Assembly: GCA_018524725.1 (NCBI GenBank)
Contig: JAEUWP010000180.1
Coordinates: 248,001 to 312,000, forward strand
Source: Podaxis mareebaensis
Taxonomy: Eukaryota; Basidiomycota; Agaricomycetes; Agaricales; Agaricaceae
Direction: 5' to 3'
DNA length: 64,000 bases
The notes below the pieces were generated by a model, which worked only from the letters and a program-made list of their open reading frames with translations, was not told the origin of the DNA and searched no databases. The position numbers and the translations under genes were made by a program. Numbering within the stretch: the stretch's first letter is position 1; the number at the start of each line of letters is the position of its first letter. This document shows positions 40,445 to 51,808 of the stretch, one piece after another.

Positions 40445-41093
40445 TGTTGAGAAATTAATCAGCATTATGCTTATGTGTACACTTACTATCGGCAGTACAT
40501 GCTGAATCCTCGATGCGTACGCTCTGCATTGACAGAGCAGATATATTTTTGGAACCCTCTATAGCTTCATGCTATACTTAGATTGATCCATTTCTATTAA
40601 TACTTTTATACACATACATAGACATACGGCCTGTGTTAGTATTACTCATATCCTCATGGATTATGACTTGTAGAAACGTTCTTTGACTGCGGATGACTCC
40701 TGTAGCATACGGTAGAGTCATGTTCTTTCTTATTTTAACTTTTACATGCACATTCTTCATGTTGTACGCGCGTATGCCTTATGTTTACTTACTCATGCAT
40801 GTATCTTACCCTTGACCCAGTGTCGTAGCTCTATAGTATTTAAACCTTCATGTAGTAGCGTACTTTCTTCACTGGAGTTTTACATTCCTCATCTACTTGA
40901 CATCTAAGCTACTCTAAGCTCAACATTCCTCGCTATCACCAATTCGGCATACTCTTTTCTGGTACACCTCAAGACTCGCCCTTGCCTCATATCGATGGTC
41001 TATTACCTGTCCAACCATACTCAGATTGTGAGTAACTGGTTTACTCTCCACTGATGCAATGCTTGTGTAGTAGCAACCGTTCTCCCCTCATCA
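40445..41093 (+). repeat. 3' LTR of the Copia element
   Basis: It is 649 bp, starting TGTTGAGAAATTAATC and ending CTCCCCTCATCA, followed by the target duplication AGTAA. Confidence 0.95.
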
Positions 41094-41098
41094 AGTAA

Positions 41099-41406
41099 TA
41101 TGCATGTAAAAGATAAAATAAGAAAGAACATGACTCTACTGTATGTTACAGGAGTCATAAGAAGTGAAAGAACATTTCTACTAGTCATAATCTATGAGGA
41201 TATGAGTAATACTAACACAGGCTGTACATCTACACAAGTGTATAAAAGTATTAATAGAAACAGATCAATCTATACATAGCACGAAGCTATAGAGGGTTCC
41301 AAAAATATATAAGCTCAGTCAATGCAGAGTGTATTTGTCAAGGATTCAGCATGTACTGCCAATGGCAAGTATACACATAAGCATAATGCTGATTCATTCC
41401 TCAACA
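41099..41406 (-). repeat. Old inverted Copia solo LTR, right part
   Basis: This is the reverse complement of the 5' half of the Copia LTR, ending at 41406 with the complement of TGTTGAGGAATG. It is the continuation of 32771-33111, split by the young element. Confidence 0.9.
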
Positions 41407-44400
41407 CTTGTTGCATGTCAGAGTATTACAAATAGTTAAGTATACACTATTCTGAATGTCTACACATGCTGATATATGAGAACCACATGTCTAGGACGGC
41501 TGGGACAAAGCTGAAGCAAGAAATGCTGAGGATCCTTGTGCTGGGAGGCGTGGGAACTCCCATCAGTCCCATCAAGTCCAAGTCCAAGTCCAAGTCCAAG
41601 TCCAAGTCCGAGTCCAAGCCCAAGTCCGAGTCCAAGTCCAAGTCCGAGTCTGAGTACATGAACTCGTTACTGAACAGATCCTTACTTATCCCAGCAGGAA
41701 CCTGCGATTTCATTTCCGGGCTGGGTCTGCATATTACTCTGAAACCTATAAGTGGGAGCCTCTTCTGGTCAACATCAGTAGATTGTCACCCTCGAGTCCC
41801 TCGAGACGTTGATATGCAAAATGCCCCCCACAATTTTCCGATTCGGCTGCTCAACTAGCAGCGCTGTCCCTTGCTATCTTTTCTTGATGATGAAACCTGC
41901 GCGCTTTCTTTCATGACCTCTTTTGTTGGACTCGGCGAGGGCTTACTCACCTCCGAGTCGGACTGCTCCTGAATTTAATACTTATGCGTTGGTTTTCTAA
42001 GTCACTACTGACTACTAATATCCCCGTTTAGCTGTGCGGCGGGGGCGGAGACGCGTCGTCGTGTTTGGTACTTTGTGTTCCTCGTACCGGGCCGCTGGGC
42101 GAGGACGGTGTTTCAGCCCCGCGAAAAACCTCGGAAAATCTCTCGTTTCTAGAGGTGTTGACGAAAAAGGGCAGTTAAATGTCTCCGGAGTGATATCTGT
42201 GGGTTTTGTGCTCGCGGGCCTGAACTGTGTCGGCGCCCTGATGAATTATGATTGGGGGACAGAGTCTTGGCTTCATTCAGTTCCCCTTGGAGCGAGTCTG
42301 GGGGTACTGACGGGAGCCGCAAGTGATCTGGGGGCCATTATCCATTCAGTCTACGCAGCTGCAAACGTACGAACAATTCGTGTTTTTTATGGGCCGTAAA
42401 GCGATACGCGAGCTGATGCGCTAATTTTGACATTCCAGAAAAGGTTGGAGAATGACAAAGCCTCAAGGATTACGCCATCATTTGTCCCGTGCAAATGTCC
42501 CAAAGCCAATGGAGGCTCATAAAATAAGGGACACTCAGCTCGGCCGATTCACGAGCAGATGGCCACGAAAGGAAACCCGGCGTTTTTGCTATCTCGCGTT
42601 TGCATATAATCGTAAAGACAAAAGGTTTTCAAGGATTTGCTGAGAATTTGAGTCAAGGATACTGCAAGACGACTGGGTTTACTAACAGATCACCGCTATC
42701 TTGAGCAACTCTTAACTCCTTTCATTTGATTTGGGTATGCCGGCATCTGCGAGCCACATGGTTGTTGGCATAAGTGACAAGTCTATTATTAAACAACGGC
42801 TTCCAGATGTGGTTGGGGCGAAGATTGCTGGCGGACATTGGATAGAGGGCGTGCGGGCGCTTTGCCCTTTTCGGCTTTTCGGGAACCATGGAGACTCAGG
42901 CTTTTAGTGGCCATACAATTGTGGGGTGTCGGATTGTCAGATTTAGCAGTAGACCTTCCGGGGTGAACGTGTTGCGAGGGGCCACTCATTAGCCATCCAT
43001 TTCCCATTGCCGCTCTCGTGGACCGACACGTTCGAGTGCTGCTCGGAACCGCCGGGGAAAGCAAGGCAACGAGCGCGTTTTATGGATGCAAGAAAGGGAT
43101 GTGATCAGAATATGATGTGTCATTATGCGCCATCACATAATGGATGGATGCGAGGAAGAAGGATGGAAGGCTTGAACGCATAAGGTTTCTCCCCGAAGGA
43201 ATCCCAGGTTCAAACAAACACCGATGCCGTCACTGCTGTTCTGATGAAATCCGTTGAAATCCGTTGCAGTCAGAATCCTTCAGAGGCGCAAGTCTCCATG
43301 ACTCTATAAATGGCATGTAGGATCTAACCCGAGATGAGAGACAGTAGTAAGACGGTGCAATGTGACACAGACATCTACTCCAAGACGAGACTGAATATCA
43401 TAACACCCGAGAAATATCCATTCTCTCAGACCCAGTTCGTCTTGTATGCATATCACGGTACGTAAAAAGGTACCTGACTAGGATATTGAGAGTGCAGGAG
43501 CGCTGAAGGCAAGGGATGATGGACCATGAATGAAGGCTTTGATCTAAGATGTGGCTTTGAGTCACCATCAAAAAGGGTGGATCTATGAGTGACTAAACTT
43601 GGCCGGTATTTCGAGAGGATGGTGTACGATCTCGATATGTTGATCTTGGAAAACAAGTTCACGGAAGATACCGACTGAGATCTCTATGATGGGATCGCGT
43701 CTGGCTGAGGGAAATCAAAGAAATCTAATTCCGCCGACCCACAACAGAACGAAGCACCATACGGTACTGGAGACCTTCCGGAGGTCAACCAATCGGGCGG
43801 GGGGGGGCAGACATCTCGGAGCGGACGAGGTCAAGATACTGAAGGGAACCGATAGGCTGAAGAAGTTGAAGCAGCGCGAGAAAGGCTGGAGGAGGTACAG
43901 CGACTAATGAACAGAATCAATTCAGGATGGATTTTGAGTTGTTTACAATCAAGATAGTAACAAGCAGTGCGTGCGTCCTTCAGATGGAAGTAAATCTCTG
44001 ATCTGGTCGTGGTGTGACCGGAATCCGCGGCCTCAGGTCAGGCTAGATCTCACCTGGTCGAAATAGAGTTCCTGGACGAGAAACCTGATATAAGAGCTTC
44101 GCGTTTTATACGAGTCCGAAGCCCACTTTCTAGTCGTATCGACATCGTTCTCTGGTCACTCCACCAGAGCCAAGCCTCTTGCCTCGCGTGTTGATCGACT
44201 CGGCGTCGGATCTGCGATAGGTACCTCCCGTCGGTTTCCAAGCCCTGTTGTTCGCTAATATACCGCAATGGACAGAAAGCTCTATCACCGCACTTGGCGC
44301 AAAATTTGCAGTCGGTTTTGAAAGCGCAAAGGTAGTCGAACATTCTTCGCTACGAGGACAGAGCGCGGACTGACAATCATGTCTTGGCAGGGTTTGAGGC

Positions 44401-44504
44401 CGCACGTATACGAAGAGTCGTCCATCATCCTCGTTGCGCGACAGTACAAGTCCAGTGCATCATAGCAGTGGACACAAAAGACCAGGAGTAGGAGCCACTA
44501 GTGT
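41407..44504. other. Gene-poor region after the repeats
   Basis: Apart from the microsatellite at 41574-41650 I see nothing to annotate. CpG is ordinary again. The longest frames (for example 42034-42399, 121 codons) have no recognisable domain. A homopolymer of nine G's occurs near 43800. The last few hundred bases probably hold the CSL promoter. Confidence 0.45.
41574..41650. repeat. Hexanucleotide microsatellite (AAGTCC)n
   Basis: About 13 tandem copies of AAGTCC, some altered to GAGTCC or AAGCCC. Being a multiple of three it opens frames on both strands (Lys-Ser repeats on plus, Asp-Leu repeats on minus), which I do not regard as genes. Confidence 0.95.
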
Positions 44505-47500
44505 ATGGCCCAAACTGCCACCTGGTTGCGTCTGTCGTCTCCGGCAAACACCGAACACCGATCTGATTTTGGTATGAACGTTGACAACAACAATCATTCA
44601 TCCTCTGTTGCACCCCGTCCTATTCCTGCCCCTTCTGAACTTAACCGCTGGGATCTTGGAGAAATTCTCAATCCTTCCTCTTCCGCCCCAAACTTTCCTC
44701 GCGACCGCAAAATGTCCCTAGACTTTACTGCGAAGGCCGCCCAGCCACAGCATGGCCTTTATGCCCAATCTGACCTCGATCAGCCCTTCAGTATACCCAA
44801 CTCAGAAAATGTAAGTGCCTCGTCCCGTTCCCTTTTTCCGTCCGTGCTCATCGACTTTCCAGACCGACACCATGGATACCGCCGACCACTCAAATTACGA
44901 GCTCTTCCCAAACTCTGCCTCGAACGGCTCGCTTTCCTCCCAAGCATACCGCACAAATGCATCCTCGTCCTCATCTTTAGGCCACAACTACGGCATCGGT
45001 TCCGACAACCTCTACACTCATCCTCCTTTCAACGACTCTGTTCCGTCATTCACCGGCTCTGGTAGCAGCAATCCGTACGACATCATGGGCGGCCTACCAT
45101 CATCCTACAACAGCAGCAGCAGTGGAAAGGTTTCACCGCTAACTCCCAGCGACTCCGTCAGCGGCTTCAACGCACCCCCAGATTTCCCTCCGCCCCTCGG
45201 CGTCAAGGATTTCCAACCCAGCTATCCGGATATTGAGCGTCGTCTTCCAGGTGCTGGATACCCAGCATTCGAGGAATATGGCATTGGCAATATCAACACT
45301 GGTATCTCCTACCCTGGAAACAATATTCAACCATACCAGGAACGACTCGGTCGCTTCCCACCTGAGCCCCGATACAACCATTCGGGACCTGTCCCCAACG
45401 TATCCCACATGCCCCCCGGTGTACCGCCTCATGCAACGCACGGTTTCGATGGGATGCAACATTACCAGCCGGACCCACACCAAGACATGTCCCTCCGTAT
45501 GCCTACTGTCGATGAGACACTTGCGCGCATGCGCCTTCACCCGATCATGGGCCAGTCCAATGACCTTCAGACGTTCATCCGGTACGCTGTTACTTTTGTG
45601 TTGGGGGTGTTTTAACGCTTATTCGTTCAACAGGCCTTACCTCGATCAGTATGTCCGGACGCCTAATCGACTTGCCTTCGGCGAAAGGACGATCATTGTC
45701 ATGTCCAGCAAAGTTGCACAAAAATCGTATGGTACAGAAAAACGGTACGCAGGAAGCCCTTCCCCTGCGGGAGTATTCACTGACCCACCCTTCCAGGTTC
45801 CTCTGTCCGCCCCCGACAGCCATTATGATCGGTAATTCCTGGTGGACCGATGTCGTCCGGAGGGGAGAAGACCCTAAACTCTGTCCTCCCCGCGTCGTTG
45901 TTTCGATATCTGGAGAACCTGTTCCACAAGAGGGATCAATCGAATGGACAAGTTCGTCAGGCAAGGCGTTCGATGTCAGTGATCCTCCCACTGGCACAAC
46001 CTACATTGGTCGCTGTGTTGGAAAGCAGCTGTTCATTTCGGACGTTGATGAGAAGAAGAAGAAGGTCGAAGCCTTAGTCAAGGTTACAGCCCCTGCTTCG
46101 GATGACGAACCCGAACGGGTCATTGGAGTCTTCCCCAGCCGACCCATCAAGGTGATCAGTAAACCAAGTAAGAAGAGACAAAGCGCGAAGAATCTTGAGC
46201 GTAAGTCTATTCGGCCTGTCTGTCACCCTAGTTACTCACAACCCGGCATAGTTTGCATTAATCATGGTTCCACGATATCCTTGTTCCACCGCCTCCGATC
46301 TCAGACTGTTTCTACGAAATACCTTTGCGTTTCGGGTTCGGGCTCGTCGTTCAAGGGCTCTGATGGGGCTCCTCTGATGGGACTTGATCACCGATCACGT
46401 TCGACAACGCCTTCTTTCATCGCTAGGACCGCAAGTTGGGGTGAGTGGTTGGCGACCAGGACCCCGAACTTGTTACTGATGACTTCGATTTGTTAGATCC
46501 TTTCGTCATGTATATCGTTGATGTGAATAAGCCTGCAGGAGGCATTGATGCACCACCACCACCTCCCCCACAACCCGATTATCCCTCTCCTCCCCCCAAT
46601 GCGATACCCTTCACCAACAATGGCTCCCAGATACCCATCTATTATAATCAAACCGTCGTCTTGCAATGTCTCACCTCCGGTGTGGTTAGTCCGGTCCTTA
46701 TCATTCGTAAGGTCGATCACCAAACCACCGTTGTCGGAGGGGGATTGCAAGAAGGTGCAAAAGGCGTCCCTGACCATTATTGCGCTCCTGGAGAAGTTTG
46801 TGGTGATCCTGTGTCACAACTCCACAAGATCGCATTCGAAGTTTACGATTCTGCAAAGGCCATGCCTGAACCAGGCACACCTGGTGCGACTGGTGCATTC
46901 CTCTCATGCATGGGAGAGAAGGTAAACACATATCGTCCCATTGACGGTCGCCAGTGGAATACGGCCGTAAACAACGGTTCGGGTTCACCCCTCCCTAGTT
47001 CTCCTGTTACCTCGACCCCGAAATCGAGTGGCAGCGAGTACTTCGGCCACCAAAACGTGGATAGCGCCCCTGCCTCACCCTCCACAGCTGAGCTCGCAGC
47101 TCACGTTTCCAACGACGGTGGGCGCGTCAAGAAACCCCGATCGTCTTCCAGTGCTGGCGGTGTTCCCAAGACAATGGCTAAAGGCCGCCGCCGCCCGAGC
47201 TCAGCCGGTTCTGTTTCAAGTCGCCGCGGGTCTGGCAGCGATTCTGGCGCATCTTCTGGTGCGCTATGGCAAGTGGATATCGGCGAAACCAGTGTATGGA
47301 CAATTGTCGGCACTGGTGAGTAGAGACTTGTTTTTATTAGATTACGCGCTGATTTCTCGCTCAGATCAAGTCCGCTACAATTTCTATGTTCCTCCTGTTC
47401 TATTCGACAACCAGCACGCCCCTCAGACAGGATCCTTCCCTATACCCTCGAAACCTGTTACCCCATTCCCTGGTGTCGTTAAATACCTACCTCCCGATCG

Positions 47501-47780
47501 TGCGGCAGAGGCCCCGAAATCCAACTGCGCATCGGCGCGCGCAGTCCTTGCGAAACCTAATCCTCATGCTTCAAAGATGTTGACCGTCTACGGAGAAAAC
47601 TTCTCTAAGACGGAGCCTGTCAGCGTCTTCTTTGGATCAGATCCGTCGCCATATGTTGAGGTTCGTTGCACGGAGGTCCTAGGTTGTCTACCCCCGGAAA
47701 ACCAAACACCTAAACGGCGTCCGATTGTCCTCGTTCGTGGTGATGGCGTCGTTTTCCCTTCCAACGTCATGTATCCTTAG
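44505..47780 (+). CDS. CSL-family DNA-binding transcription factor (LAG1/Su(H)/CBF-type)
   Basis: This encodes a fungal CSL protein, related to S. pombe Cbf11/Cbf12 and metazoan Su(H)/RBPJ. The first 340 or so residues are disordered (Ser, Pro, Asn, Gly). The Rel-homology-like N-terminal domain then reads MSSKVAQKSYGTEKR, spliced to FLCPPPTAIMIG, then YIGRCVGKQLFISDVDEKKK and RPIKVISKPSKKRQSAKN. The beta-trefoil domain has INHGSTISLFHRLRSQTVST, TASW and DPFVMYIVDV, with a long Ser-rich insertion (46980-47270). The C-terminal IPT-like domain has KMLTVYGENFSKTEPVSVFF. The end is NVMYP at 47780. Seven exons were joined, and each key splice (for example 46200/46253 and 47313/47366) keeps frame. 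The length is about 990 residues. Fungi lack Notch, so the role is presumably direct DNA binding at GTGRGAA-type sites. The start may be 44505 or Met at 44574. Confidence 0.88.
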
Positions 47781-48785
47781 TCAACTTGGACTTGTTTTTT
47801 TTTTTGTATATCCTGCTCGGCTGTTTCATTTATGCTCCTCGTGGAATTCTCGTTTTGCTTTGTTGTCTGCAGCTCCCTCTTCATATGTCCTCTTTATATC
47901 TGTATCTCATGGGCTCTATTGTGGAATGCTCACCTTGCTTTGCGGATGGAGCTTGACAGAACTAAATTTCTTTGCCTAATGGCCAATTGTATTACGGTAG
48001 AACTTTCGTGGAAATCAGCTTTTTATGGATTGTCAAGTATACTGTAGGCGAAAATTCATGGTGCTATCACAGTGCAGTACCTTTTGAGGTTATTCAGGTT
48101 TGGGATCAAGGTACGGACCAGTATCAAAGTCGATACATCATTTCCGCCTTTCCCTGACCCGGTAGTTCGTCCGCGTCAATCCTGCAAGTAAGGCGGCAAC
48201 GAGTTTTAGACTTGCCGATAACGATCTTCGACCACGTTTAAAGAGGGCGGGCACACAGAGGACAACGATCGCATGGGTGGGCTTTCGGAGGGCTTTGGCT
48301 GCAACATCGTTCGGGCATGCGGAATAAGTTCATCTCTTCGTATATCCCAATTCTGGCGTGCGCTCCGGCCAATCATTGAAATGCACAGTAAATGCTCAGG
48401 TTAATCAAAGCCATGGGGGATAGATCTGTTTGACAAGCAATAATCGGTGGGGCGATGGAAATTTTCTGTTACATCTGATGTTCTATGGCAATGTTTCGTA
48501 AGATATGGTGACTGCATGGGCCTCCCTTGTGACACGAATAACATCTTACCGGCACCTCGAGTGCTTCTAGCACTGCGGAGGTGCGGTGACACAGGAGCAT
48601 CGCTGGTGTATTATGACATGATCACTTCGGAGGTTTTTATTTGAAGTGCCCCCAAAGGTCCGAAGTCATGTGACAGCGGTCCTGGCGAGGTCGAGTATAC
48701 AAATGTCCCTCCTCGTCAATCAGGGTTCCTTTCTACCTTTGACAAGCCATCCTCGTAATCATTCCCGACTTCTCCGCGAGCTGCG
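47781..48785. other. Intergenic region, no gene seen
   Basis: This 1-kb region lies between the CSL stop and the membrane-protein start. A T-rich run at about 47796 follows the CSL stop. No frame of interest was found. The last 150 bp contain a pyrimidine-rich leader just before the next ATG. Confidence 0.4.
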
Positions 48786-49497
48786 ATGAATGTTACTGCG
48801 TATGTTTCTGGAATTACCTCCCAGATTGCATCTACTCCCCCATCGGCTGTCCCTGGCATTATCATAAACGCTTACACGAAGTACCTCTGGAACTACCAAC
48901 CAGACTCTTGGGTGGCGAAAATTGCGTATTCTTATCGTGTGCTTGCCTTCATCATTGCTCTGCCAGTCATTATATTAGGTCTTTTGGTGGGTATTTCACC
49001 TGTTACTAGCCCAAGCCAATTTTATTTTACCTTCCTGAATGACCTGGTTAATTATTGCGGCTCAGGATATCGTTTCGTACGGGATCGCTCGGACGCTCGG
49101 CATCGTCGATGATGTCAAGGCATCCACAAGCGACAAAGCTACCGACGTCCTGACAGAAAAAGTGCCTGTGATCCACGTTAGTGGGGAGAGCACACCGTCA
49201 TCCGAAACGTACACTGATTCGGACCGCGAGTCGGTGACGGATCATATCCGAGCTCAGCGCGAGGCCGCCTCGAACCTTCTCGATGCCTCAGAGCCGAGGG
49301 CCTATTATGCGTCGGATTCTGACGGGCTGAAGCTCGCTGGCGCGGATGTCTTCTCGCCTGCTGTCTCCGAACCATCCTCACCAACGATCCCACGTAAAAG
49401 TCCCTTTGAGGGGGAGAAGATTCAGGATGACAGCGGGGAGAGGCTCGGAGAGGGCTTAAGATATCGTCCATTGCGGACAGGTGAGGCGGGTAACTAG
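48786..49497 (+). CDS. Small membrane protein of unknown function
   Basis: Two exons (48786-48986 and 49067-49497) joined by an 80-nt GTGGGT...TCAG intron give a protein of about 210 residues. Exon 1 ends in a strong membrane segment (YRVLAFIIALPVIILGLL). Exon 2 starts DIVSYGIARTLGIVDDVKAS. The rest is an acidic, Ser/Thr/Pro-rich soluble tail (SGESTPSSETYTDSDRES, KSPFEGEKIQDDSGE) likely to be phosphorylated. There is no signal peptide cleavage site I would trust. I do not recognise the family beyond its resemblance to uncharacterised basidiomycete proteins. It is convergent with ESA1, the two stop codons being 89 bp apart. Confidence 0.75.
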
Positions 49498-49586
49498 CGA
49501 ACATGTGTTATTCCACAAGAACTTGACAATAATATACAGTGGGATAATAATATACTTTACAACAGTTTTCATACAGATCATATACA

Positions 49587-51405
49587 TTACCAACCGAAGC
49601 GTAGTTGCTCCCGAGTGAAGACAGGTGGCTTCCACTTCAGATATTCCGGGTGGATTCTCCGTCGTCGTTTCGCCATTGCTTTCTGATGCTTCTCTAAGAC
49701 GGCATTGTTCAAGCATATCATGTGCTGGCCCTTGTAATGTTTGAATAATTGGAGCGTCGTACACCTGTAAGGGGATAAGTACAATGCAGAGCAGGGGTGA
49801 GGGGAGATGACATACGTATTCATGACATCTGCATGTGTTATCGACGTCTTCTGAGCTATTTCGTCAATGCTCAACTCGCCTTCTGGAGTGTTCAGAAGCA
49901 GATCGACGATGGTTTCTGCCCAATATGCGCGATAGCCAAGTAAACCCAGATCACTGAGCGGCTTCTCTGGGCTTCCGAGTTTGTTCTCCTTCTTACTGAG
50001 CTCGTAGGAGAACTCGATAAGAAGTTTACCATAGCCATGGCGCTGATGTTGGGGAAGTGTCAGGATACACGCGACGTTATAGTTTTCAGCTGATTCCTTC
50101 TCTTTCGAGAAGTAGCCGATAACGTGACATCCTGAAGAGTCGCGCTTCGCCTATTACGAGCGCAAGGTTTATTCGACGATCACGGACGAACATAGGTGGA
50201 ACGCTTACCATAACATAGTACATAAATGGAGTGACATCGTAGTAGAGGGTCTTGCTGAACAAAGAAGTCAGTATGCTTGGTAATCTCAGAGCGAAGGCCA
50301 CTCACTGATCCAGGAAACATTTTGACAGCAGGCTGAGATTTCTACACCAGGTCAACTGACGTTTTCCGTCTATCTCATAGACCGAAATGTCCTCGTGCCG
50401 GTAGATCTCGTTGCCCGGGGGATGGAGCATGGTGCAACGCTTGCGATGCCGAGAAAACATGAACTGTGAGGGGAAGAAAGACAGACAGTACTCGCAGATG
50501 TACAGCACGGGAAGATGGGCATATTCTTTCGGATATGGGCTAAAATACCAGGCATCCACCTCGTGCTTTCCTATCTGTAAGCGGTTGAGATTCTTGACTC
50601 GAGTGATCTCTGAGATCGACTGGGTCATAGATCCAGAGGTTCGCAACTTCTCTATCTCCTGTTCCTTGCTAAAGTTGGCCTGTGGTTGTGGCTCCGGGAT
50701 TGCGTCTTGCATGGTGATATCAAAAGTCTGGACTTCTCCCTCAGCATCGACGTCCTCATCTTCGCCTTCAGCGTCCTTATCCTCATCCTCCTCTTCCTCT
50801 TCCTCATCATGTGGAACTTTGCGCTTCAACGATGGTGGTGCCGGGGATGGCGACGAAGGGTAATCGCCTCCGAGGTTAGGCGTGGAGGGTGTGGGGGTAG
50901 GGGAAGCGGCTTTGGCTGCGTTAGATGTTGCCTTCTTCAGCAAATTCTGACCACGGGGGGCTTTGCCAGGAGCGGGTGTGTTCTTCTTTCCAGATGGAGC
51001 CTTTGGCCGCGGCCATTCAAGGTCGCGGCTGAGCACTAGACGCGAGCCGGACACCCATTCGTCTAAGCGTTTGTTGAAGTGTTCCCAGTGGACGAAGAAC
51101 TCTAAATTGTCCTCCGGCTTAGGTGGACTATCATTTGCGGCTTGACGGCGCGCATAAGGATTCTGAGGCTTCTCGCGGATTGATAGAATTTCGGCAAGGC
51201 GTTCTTCTGTCTGGCCATCTGGCCCAGGACGGCGGATGTAGAGCTTGCAGCCAACCGAAACGGTCTGATCAGTAAGAGCACGTGAGTCAACGGATCTAGG
51301 CAAATGCAAATTAACAGGAGCGATCCATACCTGAATGCTGTATGTCCCTCCGGGCGTTACTGGCGGCGGCGGTGCATCTGGTGCAGGTGTCGACTGAGAG
51401 ACCAT
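49587..51405 (-). CDS. ESA1: MYST histone acetyltransferase ESA1 (KAT5/Tip60)
   Basis: This is the catalytic subunit of the NuA4 complex, which acetylates histones H4 and H2A. The N-terminal Tudor-knot/chromo-barrel has VGCKLYIRRPG, DNLEFFVHWEHFNKRLDEWV and RLVLSRDLEWPRPK. An acidic linker (EEEEEDEDKDAEGEDEDVDA) follows. The MYST domain has the C2HC finger (YICEYCLSFFPSQFMFSRHR, KRCTMLHPPGNEIYRHE), [20 protein letters not shown], the catalytic Cys in NVACILTLPQHQRHGYGKLL and the catalytic Glu in GSPEKPLSDLG. The C-terminal winged-helix part reads IDEIAQKTSITHADV and ends LRFGW at 49587. Several short introns interrupt the MYST domain. The first (51330-51265) is 66 nt and stop-free in frame. 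The length is about 540 residues. All catalytic residues are present. Confidence 0.94.
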
Positions 51406-51808
51406 TGCTTTACGCTACAGAATCCGAAAAAATGACAAGAAGCAGGCAGGCCAGGAAATAATGGTGCCACGTCAGAATAGGGGCAGCAGTCAGAAAGAAC
51501 TGAGACGAAGCAAGTGCGGTTGGGACGTGCTTGAGGTTACACAAGTTTGGAAAAGCTGTAGGGCGAAAGACAGAGGGTGTAGACGCTAAGAAACGTTCGA
51601 CGTTGCCGCTGCTCTTTGTCTTCCGCCACTGTCTTTTGCACCTGACTCAACTCCTGTGCTTGCTGACAAAGCTGCTACCAGCCCGTGACTTCGTCCGTGT
51701 GATGTCACTGATTGATGTCACGCGAAATTTCAGGAATACTGCTTCCTGGAGTAATAGTCGCGATCTCAACTGGACTGTTGACGGTGAACGCCAGACGCTC
51801 ATAGCTCT
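51406..51808. promoter_or_regulatory. Divergent promoter between ESA1 and DBP7 with two TGATGTCAC sites
   Basis: In this 403-bp region the 9-mer TGATGTCAC occurs twice, at 51700-51708 and 51713-51721, 13 bp apart in the same orientation. It resembles an ATF/CREB half-site (TGACATCA family). Being shared by two genes it could coordinate them; this is inferred from position only. Confidence 0.4.

Larger units (their letters stand above)
33112..41093 (+). mobile_element. Nearly intact Ty1/Copia LTR retrotransposon nested in an older solo LTR
   Basis: The 7,982-bp element has 649-bp LTRs (33112-33760, 40445-41093) with TG...CA ends and a perfect 5-bp target duplication AGTAA (33107-33111 and 41094-41098). 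A primer-binding site follows the 5' LTR, and a polypurine tract GCAAGGAGGAG (40434-40444) precedes the 3' LTR. The interior is one long reading frame (33936-40409) in the Copia order: Gag, protease, integrase, reverse transcriptase, RNase H. Only three TGA codons interrupt it. The LTRs differ by about 18 positions, all transitions, so the insertion is recent relative to the Gypsy copy. Confidence 0.96.

Noticed and set aside
41447..41713. Asp-Leu repeat open frame (minus) and Lys-Ser repeat frame (plus)
   Set aside because: Both come from the hexanucleotide microsatellite; no flanking coding signal or splice sites.
42034..42399. 121-codon plus-strand frame
   Set aside because: No recognisable domain, no plausible splice partners and no clear promoter context.
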